This document shows positions 42,036 to 51,312 of a stretch of 64,000 nucleotides of DNA, one piece after another. The stretch is from an uncultured Lachnospiraceae bacterium. Lineage in GTDB: Bacteria > Bacillota_A > Clostridia > TANB77 > CAG-508. The stretch is taken from positions 50,232 to 114,231 of the forward strand of contig CAMUZC010000001.1 of NCBI GenBank assembly GCA_947165105.1, read 5' to 3'. The notes under the pieces are model-generated. The model worked only from the letters and a program-made list of their open reading frames with translations, was not told the origin of the DNA and did not search any database. Every line of letters starts with the position of its first letter. Position 1 is the first letter of the stretch. The position numbers were made by a program, and so were the translations under genes.

Positions 42036-44077
42036 TTTATAATTGTCGCAGATTCTACGACACTCCTCTCAATAATTTTAGTTCCCCCACCCAGTTTAGA
42101 CTGAACAGAAATTTCATTAACAGGAACACAAATAGAATTTGGTTTACCTGCAATTAATATTAAATCTTTTTCAGTAGCATGAAGTGCGGCCGCCACATAA
42201 TCATCAGGGTCTAGCTTCAATGCCATAACACCACGGCCGCCGCGGTTTTGAATAGTAAAATCAGAAATAGGTATGCGCTTACTTTTTCCTTCTTTTGTGA
42301 TTAATACAACATAATCATCATTAGAAGAAAAATTAATTATTCCAGTAATGCCATCTCCATCTCTTAAATTAATTCCTTTAACTCCACTGGTTAATCTACC
42401 AATAGGTTTAATATCATTAAAAGTAAATTTGATAGCATATCCCTGTTCAGTAACAAGAATAATTTTTTCATCATCATTCATAAAACGAACAAAGGCAAGT
42501 TCATCATTATCTTTTATTTTAATAGCTTGAATACCTGTTGTCTTTTTAGTATTAACATATTCTTCAAATTTTGTCTTTTTTACAAGACCATTTTTAGTAA
42601 AGAATACCACATAATCTGCGGGTTTTTCTCCTTTGGCAGATGTAATTTCTCGGATGATTTCCTTATCATCTAGTTTTAAAATAGTTTTAAGATTAACTCC
42701 CCTAGATGCATTAGTTCCTTCAGGAATTTTGTCTACATTCAAGCGATACATTTTTCCTTCAGAAGTAAAAATCATAAGAGTATCAACAGTATTTGTTGCT
42801 AGCATTATTCTAGTAGATTCAGAAGCTGTCTTTACTCCTACTCCTCGTCTGTGTTGTACTTTAAAACTTTTCTTAGGAATACGTTTTACTTCATTTAAAT
42901 TATTAATAATGATAATAACATCTTCAGGTATAATTTCAGCTTTTTCTTTTTCCTCTTTTGTTACTTCAATTTGGGCGAGTTCTGTTCTACGAGCATCTCC
43001 ATATTTATTTACTAATCCTTGCAAACGAACTTTTAATATACCAATTTGTTCATCTTGATTATCTAAAATTTGATGAAGCATAAAAATTTTATCATTTAAA
43101 TCTTCTGCTTCTTTATTTAATTCTACTTTTTCCAGTCTAGCAAGAGAAGATAATCTCATTGCAAGTATAGCCTTAGCTTGATTTTCTGTAAAATTATATT
43201 TAGCTATAAGATTGATTTTAGCGGCTGCCGCACTTTCAGATGCTTTAATTAAAGCAATGATATTATCAATATCTTCAAGTGCTTTAAGCAATCCATTAAC
43301 AATCTCTAATCTTGCTTCTGCTTTTGTTAAATCAAAATTACATTCTTTAACAATACAATCAAGATTATGGTCAACATAAATTTTAATTGCGTCTTCAAGA
43401 TTCAATTCTGTAGGAGTTTTATCTATCAGTGCAACTTGATTATAACTGAAAGAAGATTGAAAATTAGTTTTATTATATAATTTTGCAACAATAGAAGAAG
43501 GGTCAACTCCTCTTTCACAAGTTACAACAATTCTAATCTTCTTAGAACTTTCATCATGTATATCAGAAATGCCTTCAATTTCTTTATCTTCACAAGCTTT
43601 ACCCACTTGTGCAATTAATCCTTCTATTGTTTCTCCATATGGTATTTCATAAAAGATAATTTTGTTTCCTTCAATATTATATCTAGCCTGGATTTTTACT
43701 GTTCCATGGCCAGTTTTCATAATCTTAGGAATATCATCTTTATTAATTATTAATCCACCAGTCGGAAAATCAGGGCCATCCAACATAGGAGTAAGACCAT
43801 CCAAATAATCTGTAATCGCTTTTGCGACATCATTAAGATTATGAGGTGCCCAATTGCATGCCATGGCAACCCCAATACCAGTGTTAGGATTACAGAGTAG
43901 ATTAGGAAAGGTAGAAGGGAGAGTAATAGGCTCTTCAAGAGTCTCGTCATAGTTAGGTATAAAATCTACATTATTTTTCTTAATTCCATTTAACATTCCT
44001 TCTTCTGCTATTTTGCTAAGGCGGGCTTCGGTATAACGAGCGGCAGCTGGTCCATCACCTGCAATATTCCCATTGTT
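42032..44077 (-). CDS. gyrA: DNA gyrase/topoisomerase IV subunit A, exon 2
   Basis: 681 residues that begin NNGNIAGDGPAAARYTEA right after the intron, so the catalytic Tyr (ARYTE) is the first motif of this exon. The rest of the breakage-reunion domain and a C-terminal beta-pinwheel follow, with a GyrA-box-like QNRGGRG. A GCGGCCGC octamer encodes Ala-Ala-Ala in DDYVAAALH. No TAG. Confidence 0.92.
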
Positions 44078-45267
44078 CTAATTGTTATTAACCATAGGTT
44101 TTTTACCCTATGCTCTGGAGGTTTCCCTCATTTTCATCGAATAGTTAATTCTATTCCAGTATAGCATATCTTTTTAACATAATAAACTCTGTTATTATAC
44201 TACCCGTTAGCGCGGACTCTTGGAGATATTATATTCTTAAATTTGCATTTAAGGTTCAATCTCTATGCGTTGCGTTTGACTATATTATTACATATAGCCT
44301 TCAATCTCTGATTAGGATGACTAAACCCTTCCAGTTTAATTCCGCACTGATCATTCTAAATTAATTGGTAGTTTCATTTAGAACGGCATAATTTTTAACT
44401 AAGTCAAATTTTCTTTCAAGATATAATTGATTTTTATTTTCTAATATATTATGGTAAAATTTTATTATTCCATCTTTATTAGAAATTCTTAATCTAAAAA
44501 TGGAATTTATTTGGTCTAATTCGATTGAATTAATTTTTATTGTTTTTTCAAGATATTTTTTGATAGATTCACATAATTCTTTTGTTCCTGAAATACCTAT
44601 TTCATGACTATTTTTAGAAAAATAACACCAACCATCTCCGTCAAAAATACCTCTAATAAAAGCATTTTGTAATTCTTCATTATTAAAATTATACATAGGT
44701 TCATGATTTAAGGCGGTTTTATTTGGAATAATTCCATATTTCAATACTGCATTACACATTTCTCTACTTGAAATGGTTAAATTAACAATAGAATTTTGTT
44801 TTCCTTCTGTAAAACCAGAACCATTTTCAATTTTTATAGGAATATTACTTTTTAAACATTTATTAAATTTCTCAAGAATAGATTTATCATCAGCCTTTAA
44901 TCTAAATCGAAGAGTTGTTCCAGTGTTATTTCCATCTGCTAATAAAAAACCTAACCAATATGCTTTTTCAGCAGTGTCAATTTTATTAAAGTATGTTCTA
45001 TCATAAGAATATTTTTCTCTTTTTGACCGAGAAGGAATATTTAATGCTTTTAATTTGTTATAAAAAGTACCTCGATCAATATTAAATTTTTTAGCTACAT
45101 CTGTAGTTGATTCTTCTTCATGCTCTAAATAATACTAAAGAGCTTGTTTGTAAGTTTCATTCATTTTAATCATATAAAATATCTCCTTTTTATTTTTGAT
45201 ATTTTATATAAAATTTTACCATAGAAATTTAATCAATTTTTACCTTAAATGTTAAAAATTTTTATTT
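44078..45267 (-). mobile_element. Group I-like intron in gyrA carrying LAGLIDADG endonuclease
   Basis: A 1190-bp insert between DWHG and NNGNIAG, directly before the catalytic Tyr motif; exon 1 ends GGT and the intron ends in G. It starts AAATAAAAAT like the dut intron and shares GCGGAATTAA, CAACGCATAG and AAAAAGATATGC core blocks with it. The TCCGC that pairs with GCGGA is visible. It differs from the five td-like introns. Confidence 0.78.
44361..45173 (-). CDS. LAGLIDADG homing endonuclease (gyrA intron), TAG-recoded
   Basis: A 270-residue protein with one TAG (codon 13). The N-terminal helix-turn-helix (STTDVAKKFNIDRGTFYNKL) precedes two LAGLIDADG helices, YWLGFLLADGN and FIRGIFDGDGW, each ending in the catalytic acidic residue, so it would act as a monomer. 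It starts after AAAAAGGAGATATTTTAT. It is the only LAGLIDADG protein in the window and sits in one of the two atypical-core introns. Homing into gyrA is the expected role. Confidence 0.9.
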
Positions 45268-45570
45268 ACCATGCCAATCAATTAGAGGGTATCTCATCAC
45301 CCAAGGTTGAGAAAGACGTACCATAGCTCCATAAATAGATGAATCTCCATGAGGATGGTATTTACCCATAACATCACCAACAATTCTTGCGGCCTTCACA
45401 TGAGGTTTGGATGAGAATCTTTTCTCCTCAAATGCAGACCAAAGAATACGCTTAGCAACTGGTTTAAGTCCTGACTTAGCATCTGGAATTGCACGGTCGG
45501 TATTAACGGCGACCGCATATTCTATAAAGTTTGTACTTAATTCTTTTGTTAAATCATTTTGCATCTTCAA
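45268..45570 (-). CDS. gyrA: DNA gyrase/topoisomerase IV subunit A, exon 1
   Basis: The type II topoisomerase A subunit; 782 residues with exon 2. Exon 1 carries the N-terminal DNA-gate start (TNFIEYAVAVNTDRAIPD, GLKPVAKRILWS, VGDVMGKYHPHGDSSIYGAM) and ends YPLIDWHG at the intron. With the GyrB homologue it would supercoil or decatenate phage DNA. It starts overlapping a small Cys-rich gene. The GyrA-box-like motif favours gyrase over topoisomerase IV, but phage enzymes of this type cannot be assigned with certainty. Symbol used for the homologue. Confidence 0.9.
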
Positions 45571-45766
45571 ACACCTCTTTTATAATTTTATCTGCAAGTT
45601 CTTCTGCTGTATCAGGGGACAATGCCCAATTTTGATATTTTCTATGACAATCAAAGCAACACTCATCTCCATATTGTTCATAATCATTATATTTACAATT
45701 ATCGCAATAAGAATAAGATAATTCGGTAGTTAAAATATTTATAATTTTTTCTCTATTACTCTGCAT
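45554..45766 (-). CDS. Small Cys-rich protein, 70 aa
   Basis: 70 residues with YCDNCKYN and ECCFDCHRKY, a four-Cys ribbon, then a helical LSPDTAEELADKIIKE end. Such short proteins are common in Firmicute phages but without known function. Stop overlaps gyrA start, start directly after another Cys-rich gene. Confidence 0.72.
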   Translation of the reverse strand: MQSNREKIINILTTELSYSYCDNCKYNDYEQYGDECCFDCHRKYQNWALSPDTAEELADKIIKEVFEDAK

Positions 45767-45767
45767 T

Positions 45768-45974
45768 TTAATCTTCCCATTCCCATTCTATTTTATAAAA
45801 ATCTTTTAATGCCACTTTTAATTCATGATAACATTTATGGCAATAATCTACAGATTGTATTGAATTATTTATTTGAGATTGATAAGTTGGTAATCTTAAT
45901 TGATAAAAAGTACCTGGAAATGTTGTATAAAACCCACAATTATCACAAATAGCTCCAAATTTATTTCTTGCCAT
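45768..45974 (-). CDS. Small zinc-ribbon protein, 68 aa
   Basis: 68 residues with CDNCGFY near the N terminus and YCHKCYHE later, one probable zinc site, and an acidic Trp-rich tail (IEWEWED). Its start overlaps the end of the next upstream zinc-ribbon gene. Unknown function. Confidence 0.7.
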   Translation of the reverse strand: MARNKFGAICDNCGFYTTFPGTFYQLRLPTYQSQINNSIQSVDYCHKCYHELKVALKDFYKIEWEWED

Positions 45975-46185
45975 TTTTTAATTCCTTATATCTTTTTATG
46001 CTAAAATTATACTTCATTTTATGATAATTATTAGCTTTTTTAGAATCCCAAATAAGTTTAGTACCACAATGAGGACAGTATTTATCTCCAAAATGTTCAA
46101 CATAAAGCCAATAATAACATTTTGGACAAAATCTTTGATAATGCATACCATCTTCATCAGGTAATTTTATAATTTTTCCTTGCAT
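45961..46185 (-). CDS. Small zinc-ribbon protein, 74 aa
   Basis: 74 residues with FCPKCYYW and YCPHCGTK, a classical zinc ribbon, and a basic C terminus (NGKK) that may bind nucleic acid. One of a run of six small genes between gyrA and gyrB. Unknown function. Confidence 0.7.
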   Translation of the reverse strand: MQGKIIKLPDEDGMHYQRFCPKCYYWLYVEHFGDKYCPHCGTKLIWDSKKANNYHKMKYNFSIKRYKELKNGKK

Positions 46186-46187
46186 AT

Positions 46188-46523
46188 TTACTACTCCAAT
46201 TCAAATTTATTTATTTTACATTCCGGTATATTATAATAATGATGAATACCACATTCTGAATCATCATAAATTAATTTATCATTTTGTAATTTACATCTAT
46301 ATTCAATGTCATCTATTGTACCTGTTTCATATACTCTTGACCAAGAATGTTTACAATCAAGACATGTCTTTGCTAGTTGGAAATCTTTACAATTTATTTT
46401 TTCAATTATATCATCAATTTCACACTATCGTTTCAAACAATACCATTCCTCAAGATAAGATGATTTCCAGCTATAAGAATGAAATTTACACGGATACTAA
46501 AAACAATTTTTTAATTTATCCAT
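46188..46523 (-). CDS. Cys-rich protein, 111 aa, TAG-recoded
   Basis: 111 residues with three TAGs read as Gln, one being the last sense codon before TAA. It has several Cys pairs (NCFQYPCKF, CLDCKH, YRCK, ECGIHH, PECK) consistent with one or two metal sites. Invisible as a single gene in the standard code. Unknown function. Confidence 0.65.
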
Positions 46524-46524
46524 A

Positions 46525-46752
46525 TTAAATCCTTTCTATTTCTTCTTTATGGTTAATGAAAAAATCTTCTCCAATAAAAAAGAAATCATCAAGACCATTT
46601 TTAACCATATTTTCATTTTCGTCATAAAGCAATACTGCATAAGTCATATCTGGGGGTCTATAATAATTTACACTATAAATAATTATTTTATAATTTTTTC
46701 CATCTGAACTATGTAAAATAAACTCATCATCTATTTTAATTTCATTCTGCAT
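46525..46752 (-). CDS. Small hypothetical protein, 75 aa
   Basis: 75 acidic, beta-rich residues without Cys pairs (IDDEFILHSSDGKNYKI, DDFFFIGEDFF). Starts after AAGGAGAAAATATTA. It adjoins the Cys-rich genes on both sides and is presumably co-transcribed. Not recognised. Confidence 0.65.
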   Translation of the reverse strand: MQNEIKIDDEFILHSSDGKNYKIIIYSVNYYRPPDMTYAVLLYDENENMVKNGLDDFFFIGEDFFINHKEEIERI

Positions 46753-46773
46753 TAATATTTTCTCCTTCTTCTG

Positions 46774-47082
46774 TTAATCTTTTATTTTTCTCCAATAATC
46801 TGAACATAATGCACAATATCGTTCAAAATTATTTATTTTTTCTGCTTTACATCCCATACAATGAATATATGCTTCTGTTTGTTTTCTTGTTAAAGAGGTT
46901 CCATCATAAAGTAACATACAAAAATCAGGATCTTTCTCTAGCTGTTCTTTATAAAGCATATAACGTTTATAACGATAATGATCTTCTTCTATTGGTTGAT
47001 AAGAAGATAAACCATAATTAGAATCTTTATTAATTAATAATAAGATTCCTTCTCCTTTTCTTCCTTCTAATTCATTCTGCAT
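46774..47082 (-). CDS. Small zinc-binding protein, 102 aa
   Basis: 102 residues starting MQNELEGRKGEG, chosen because AAGGAGGCTACTTATA precedes that ATG; it overlaps the gyrB stop. The C terminus has CMGCKAEK and CALCSDYW, a zinc ribbon. First of the small-gene run after gyrB. Function unknown. Confidence 0.7.
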   Translation of the reverse strand: MQNELEGRKGEGILLLINKDSNYGLSSYQPIEEDHYRYKRYMLYKEQLEKDPDFCMLLYDGTSLTRKQTEAYIHCMGCKAEKINNFERYCALCSDYWRKIKD

Positions 47083-47647
47083 TATAAGTAGCCTCCTTAC
47101 TATGTTGTCTAATAAAAGCTTTTCTAGGTTCAATTTTAGTTCCCATTAAATCTTCAAAAAGTTCATCTGTTTCGTCTATATCTTCAATAGTAATTTGTTT
47201 AATAATTCTATTATTAGGGTCAGTAAGAGTTTCTTCAATTTGTTCTACATCCATTTCACCTAAACCCTTCATACGGTTCACTTGATAATTTCCAGTATTA
47301 GTTTTTCTATATTGTTCAAGTTCTTCGTCGTTCTTAAGATATTTATAACCTTTATTTCCAGCCAAAGTAATTTTGTAAAGAGGAGGAACTCCTGCATAAA
47401 TATATCCATCATAAATCAAATCTGGACAAAAGTTCCATATAAAGGTATAAAATAGATTCTTAATATGTGCTCCATCAACGTCAGCATCACTCATAATGAT
47501 AATTTTACCATAACGTAAATCATCTTCATCATAAGTTACTTTCATCGTTTTAGTATCAATCTTTAAACCAAATGCATCAATCATTGTCATAATTTCTGCA
47601 TTTTTCTGAATCTTATCTAATGTAGCTTTCTGTGTATTAAGAATCTT
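47072..47647 (-). CDS. gyrB: DNA gyrase/topoisomerase IV subunit B, exon 2
   Basis: 191 residues resuming KILNTQKATLDKI after the intron, with the Toprim metal site MSDADVDGAHI and the C-terminal QIEETLTDP and RKAFI segments of GyrB/ParE. No TAG. Stop overlaps the next small gene. Confidence 0.92.
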   Translation of the reverse strand, partial: KILNTQKATLDKIQKNAEIMTMIDAFGLKIDTKTMKVTYDEDDLRYGKIIIMSDADVDGAHIKNLFYTFIWNFCPDLIYDGYIYAGVPPLYKITLAGNKGYKYLKNDEELEQYRKTNTGNYQVNRMKGLGEMDVEQIEETLTDPNNRIIKQITIEDIDETDELFEDLMGTKIEPRKAFIRQHSKEATYNAE

Positions 47648-48957
47648 CATGTTATTCCATTATTTCTAATGGCACTGACTAACTTTTACTCTATAGATTT
47701 GTCAAATCTTTTAAAACGAGCACTCCATTTCCAATAACGTATCAATAGTTATTGTACTCCCAGTCTCACCCAGGATAGTCGATACATGATTTAATCAATA
47801 TTGGTATATGTTTTATATTGCACACATCGTAAAACAGCTGTTTTACCTATATGATATTTATTCATTAAGTGAGAAGTTGTCTTACCTTCTTTATATTCTT
47901 TTCTCATCTCTCGAACTTCATCAGGAGTTAATCTATATGTTTTTCGAGGTCTTTGATCAGGAATATCATCTTTTATATGTTTATAAGTTTCTCTCTTTAC
48001 AATAGCTTCAACCGAAGAAATGGACATTTTATATTCATTAGCAAGCTCTGTTAATCCTTTATTCTATAAATAATATTTTTTACGCATTTCGATTACTTGT
48101 TTCGTGTTTAAAACGGCATTTGTATATCGAATGTCTTGTTTAGTTGGAATATTACCAACACTTTTATAAGTTTCTCCTAAAACGATTCTTTTAAAAGTGC
48201 CTTCGTTATTATACAGCATTTGATAATCTTTATATATTGAAGAAATATTTTCTCCTTCAATATATCTCTTTCTTATCTAAAGAACTTCTTCATTCGTTAA
48301 TTTTGCTCTAGGATGATTTTCAGCTTGTAAAGATTTATTTTTTTCACGAGTTTCTTGTCTTTTTAATTCTACTTCTAGGCTGTGTACTTTAGGACTCCAA
48401 AACTGACCTCCTTTAGTAGCATTATAGCCATTATTAAAAGTATCATAATATTTAATCCAATAAATTTCTCGCTAATCTAAATCTTTTTCATCGCATAACT
48501 CAATTACTTCAATCTAAAATTTATCTAAACCGTATTTATTAAAAGCTTGATATAAAGGATATGTTTGAACTTTTTCTGATTTATAATCATATTTATGATG
48601 ACGATTATATCTATCATAAATATCTTTTGCCTGCCCAATATAACTATGTCCATTTATTAAATTTGTAATTTTATAAATACCACTCTTATGTGGTAAAGAT
48701 CTTGCATTTTTCATTTTAAATGCCTCCTTAAAATAATATCTTTCTATGTATATATTATTTTTCTTTTTGTGCATTTAAAATTTTCTGTCCAATATTTGAT
48801 TAAAAATTCACACGGGATTAACTTCACCTAAACATGTTTTGACATTCATGTGTAATGGTCAGCCTTCCCCGTTAGCCACTAATGTGACCCCTGTGATAAC
48901 AGGTTAGAAGTGTAGGGGCAAGTATTAATATTCGATTATTGATGTTAATCTACGTCT
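47648..48957 (-). mobile_element. Group I intron in gyrB carrying GIY-YIG endonuclease
   Basis: A 1310-bp insert. Exon 1 ends CGGGGT, pairing with TTGCCCC about 36 bases into the intron, and the intron ends in G. The core elements CTAACGGGGAA, AATCCCGTGTGAA and GTATCGACTATCC match the other td-like introns. Splicing restores PVRG-KILN. Confidence 0.9.
47791..48714 (-). CDS. GIY-YIG homing endonuclease (gyrB intron), TAG-recoded
   Basis: A 307-residue protein with four TAGs read as Gln. GIY-YIG domain first (SGIYKITNLING, HSYIGQAKDIYDRYNRHH, NKYGLDKF, NGYNATKGG), then four helix-turn-helix repeats that differ in style from those of the other introns (e.g. LTNEEVL..., LTPDEVREMRKEYKEG). The start chosen follows TAAGGAGGCATTTAAA. 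Homing into gyrB is the expected role. Confidence 0.88.
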
Positions 48958-50310
48958 ACCCCGTACTGGCATTACTGCTTGAAATTCATTATCTCTTGCA
49001 GTCTTTAATCCACCAGCAGCACTATTACCTTCTACAATATATATCTCACATTTACTGCGGTCTTTGCTATAACAATCAGCTAGCTTGCTATCAAATTTAA
49101 GAGCTTTCTCCTTTTTCTTACCCTGTTCTCTAGCTTTTTCCCTAGCTTTCTTTGCAGCTTCCCTAGCCTTTTTAGCATTAATAGCCTTGTCCGCAATTAA
49201 TTTAACTTCTTTTTCATTATTGTTTAACCAATAACTTAAATTTTCAGATAAGGCTGCGTTAAAAGGCTTCATATCAATTTTAGTGATACGGCTCTTAACC
49301 TGAGCATCATATGAAACATTTGGAGCAGTAATATTAAAAATAATATACATACCTTCCTGTATATCATCACCACTTAAATTTTCATCTGTAGCTTTTAACC
49401 ATTTCTTCTCTTTAAAAAATTTATTAAATTCTCTAGTAATAAGAGTTTTAACTTGAGTAATATGAGGACCATTCTCGGTAAGACCAGTATTGACATATGG
49501 AATAATGGTTGAAGAATAATTAGATGTATATGTAAGAACCATATCCATCTTATTCTTACCTTCAGCATAATTCATATCAAACCTAGAGTCAATCAGTTCT
49601 TTAGCACCGACCGCCGCATCAACCAAATCATGTAACCCTCTTGTAGATACATAATCATATATCTTTCCATTTTCTTCAAGATGTATAGTTAATCCAGGAC
49701 ATAGACATACTATTGTTTTAAACAGATTATGAATCTTATTACTTTCTACTTCTGTATGAGTAAAAAATTCTTCTGAAGGTTGCCACTCTACTAAAGTTCC
49801 ACCTTTTTTTACATCTTCAATGGCTTCTTTGCTTTTTGGCTCTCCATTATATCGAATTTGAAAAACGCCTTCTTTAAAATGGATTTCTTCTCTTTTCATA
49901 TCTCTATAAGTGGAAACTACTAACCAATGAGAAAGAAAAGTAGTTATCTTAGAACCAATACCAAAAGAGCCAAGTGAGGTTCCTTCATATGTTCCATCTT
50001 CTCTATATTTACCAGAAGTATTAAGAACACTAAAAGCAGCTTCAAGAATTGTTTTCCCATCTTCTCTAAAGCTGTTTGGAATAAAACCTTGTCCATAATC
50101 TCTAACAGTAACTATATCTTTATCTATTGTTACATCAATTCTATTTCCATGTCCTAATCTATATTCATCAACTGCATTAGAAATAATCTCAACTAACAAT
50201 TGAGTTGAATATGTAGTATCTCCTGCATAAACTCCAGGACGAAGTCTAGTAAATTGTAATGGGTCAAGCGACTCAATACTGTTTTCATTATATAAAGTTT
50301 TATCTATCAT
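48958..50310 (-). CDS. gyrB: DNA gyrase/topoisomerase IV subunit B, exon 1
   Basis: The ATPase subunit, 642 residues with exon 2. GHKL motifs are present: EIISNAVDEY, DYGQGF and GSFGIGSK. The transducer domain follows, then an Ala/Lys-rich helix, then the Toprim start YIVEGNSAAGGLKTARD; the exon ends MPVRG. The start MIDKTLYNEN is preferred because AAAAGGAG lies just before it. No TAG. It has its own promoter and heads a long operon through gyrA and ligA. Confidence 0.92.
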
Positions 50311-50339
50311 ATTAAAACTCCTTTTCATTTTATAAATAA

Positions 50340-50368
50340 ATTATATCATAATTTTTAAAAATTTGCAA
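50340..50368 (-). promoter_or_regulatory. Sigma70-type promoter for gyrB operon
   Basis: On the minus strand TTGCAA, 17-base spacer ending TATGA, TATAAT, about 30 bases upstream of the gyrB start. Confidence 0.78.
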
Positions 50369-50439
50369 ATTTCATTCTTCAGTTCATATGAAAACAAAAA
50401 TCTTGCATCATTTTAGTTCTTGATTCATATCATATTGAC

Positions 50440-50468
50440 TTGACAACTCTAAAAAATTTTCATATAAT
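50440..50468 (+). promoter_or_regulatory. Orphan + strand sigma70 promoter
   Basis: TTGACA, 17-base spacer, TATAAT on the + strand, a consensus promoter in the middle of a 45-kb minus-strand block. No + strand gene follows before the terminator about 70 bases downstream. Confidence 0.8.
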
Positions 50469-50474
50469 ATAAAA

Positions 50475-50566
50475 AAGGAAATAAGTCAAACAGGTGACAC
50501 GTACTCGTTTAGATTATATATAGACAAAAAAATAGGAGGTAGTATTACACTACCTCCATTTTTTAT
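50475..50566 (+). ncRNA. Candidate small RNA between gyrB and holin genes
   Basis: The span from the predicted start of the orphan + promoter to the T-tract of the terminator is about 90 bases. It contains no ATG frame, and the one GTG frame has no properly spaced ribosome site and would run through the terminator. No tRNA fold is apparent. It could be a phage regulatory RNA, or antisense to readthrough of the holin transcript that ends at the same hairpin. Existence is inferred from promoter plus terminator. Confidence 0.5.
50535..50557. terminator. Bidirectional terminator after holin gene
   Basis: GGAGGTAGT/ACTACCTCC 9-bp stem with a 5-base loop, a T-tract on the + side (ATTTTTTATT) and ATTTTTTTG on the minus side. 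It ends the lysis transcript on the minus strand and the candidate small RNA on the + strand. Confidence 0.88.
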
Positions 50567-50570
50567 TATT

Positions 50571-50864
50571 TTATCCTACAGTAGGATTCGCAATTCTTTT
50601 TAACAAATCACTTGCATAATTAGAACCTCTACTTATTACAATTCCTGTTAAGAAAACCCCAATCATAGGATTAACTACCATTCCAAGAGCTTCAAAAGCG
50701 TTAGCTCCAAAAGCAAAAGCAATAAGAATTCCAATTATAATACTAATTAACTGAGTAATTCCAGTTTTCTTTTCTCCAGTTTCAAAAGCCTAGGCAATTG
50801 TCTTACCATACTAGATAAGGCCTTCTACAAGGACTGCCGCAGCAATAATAATTCCAAATTCCAT
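50571..50864 (-). CDS. Holin, TAG-recoded
   Basis: A 97-residue protein with at least two membrane segments (IIIAAAVLVEGLI near the N terminus, IISIIIGILIAFAFGANAF in the middle) and a short basic C-terminal tail (SDLLKRIANP). It resembles the small phage holins that trigger lysis by opening the membrane. Two TAGs fall in the first 30 residues, so it would be truncated and inactive in the standard code. It lies two genes from the lysin. Start chosen from AGGAGG spacing. Confidence 0.8.
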
Positions 50865-50881
50865 AATCATTTCCTCCTAAT

Positions 50882-51283
50882 TTATTTATTATTTGGGTCA
50901 AAATCATTTGTTACTAAACGCTCTTCATAATCTTTTCTAAGACGCTCAATTGTAGCATCAGTTTGATGATTTAAGAACTATGGGTGTTCTTCACAATATT
51001 GATGATAATGAGTAATATCCTGCATTATTTGATTATAACTATCCTTTGAATGTTCCCATCCTTCAATAATTTCATCCATAAATTTAAGAATACGAATACG
51101 ACATCCAACTGCGGTTCTCTAATCAATTTTATTATTTAATTTCTAAATTGCTTCAAGGATCTTTTTTAAACAGTCACTTTTTTTATCTTTACGTTCTAAT
51201 AGAAATTGAAGGAATCCCCATAAAGCATTAGAGCCTATTATAGCAACAATAACTGTTATAATTAATTCTAATTCAATATTCAT
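50882..51283 (-). CDS. Small membrane-anchored protein in lysis cassette, TAG-recoded
   Basis: A 133-residue protein: N-terminal membrane helix (LELIITVIVAIIGSNALWGFL), then a basic, helical cytoplasmic region with KKSDCLKKILEAIQKLNNKI. Three TAGs read as Gln. Lies between holin and lysin, so it is probably an accessory lysis protein (second holin or antiholin). The family is not recognised with certainty. Confidence 0.68.
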
Positions 51284-51312
51284 TTGTTTTATGTTTCCTC
51301 TTTCCCTTCTTT

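Noticed and set aside
50493..50600. GTG-started frame in the candidate small RNA
   Set aside because: The only purine-rich ribosome-like sequence is about 16 bases away, the frame runs through the terminator into antisense of the holin gene, and the peptide is not protein-like.
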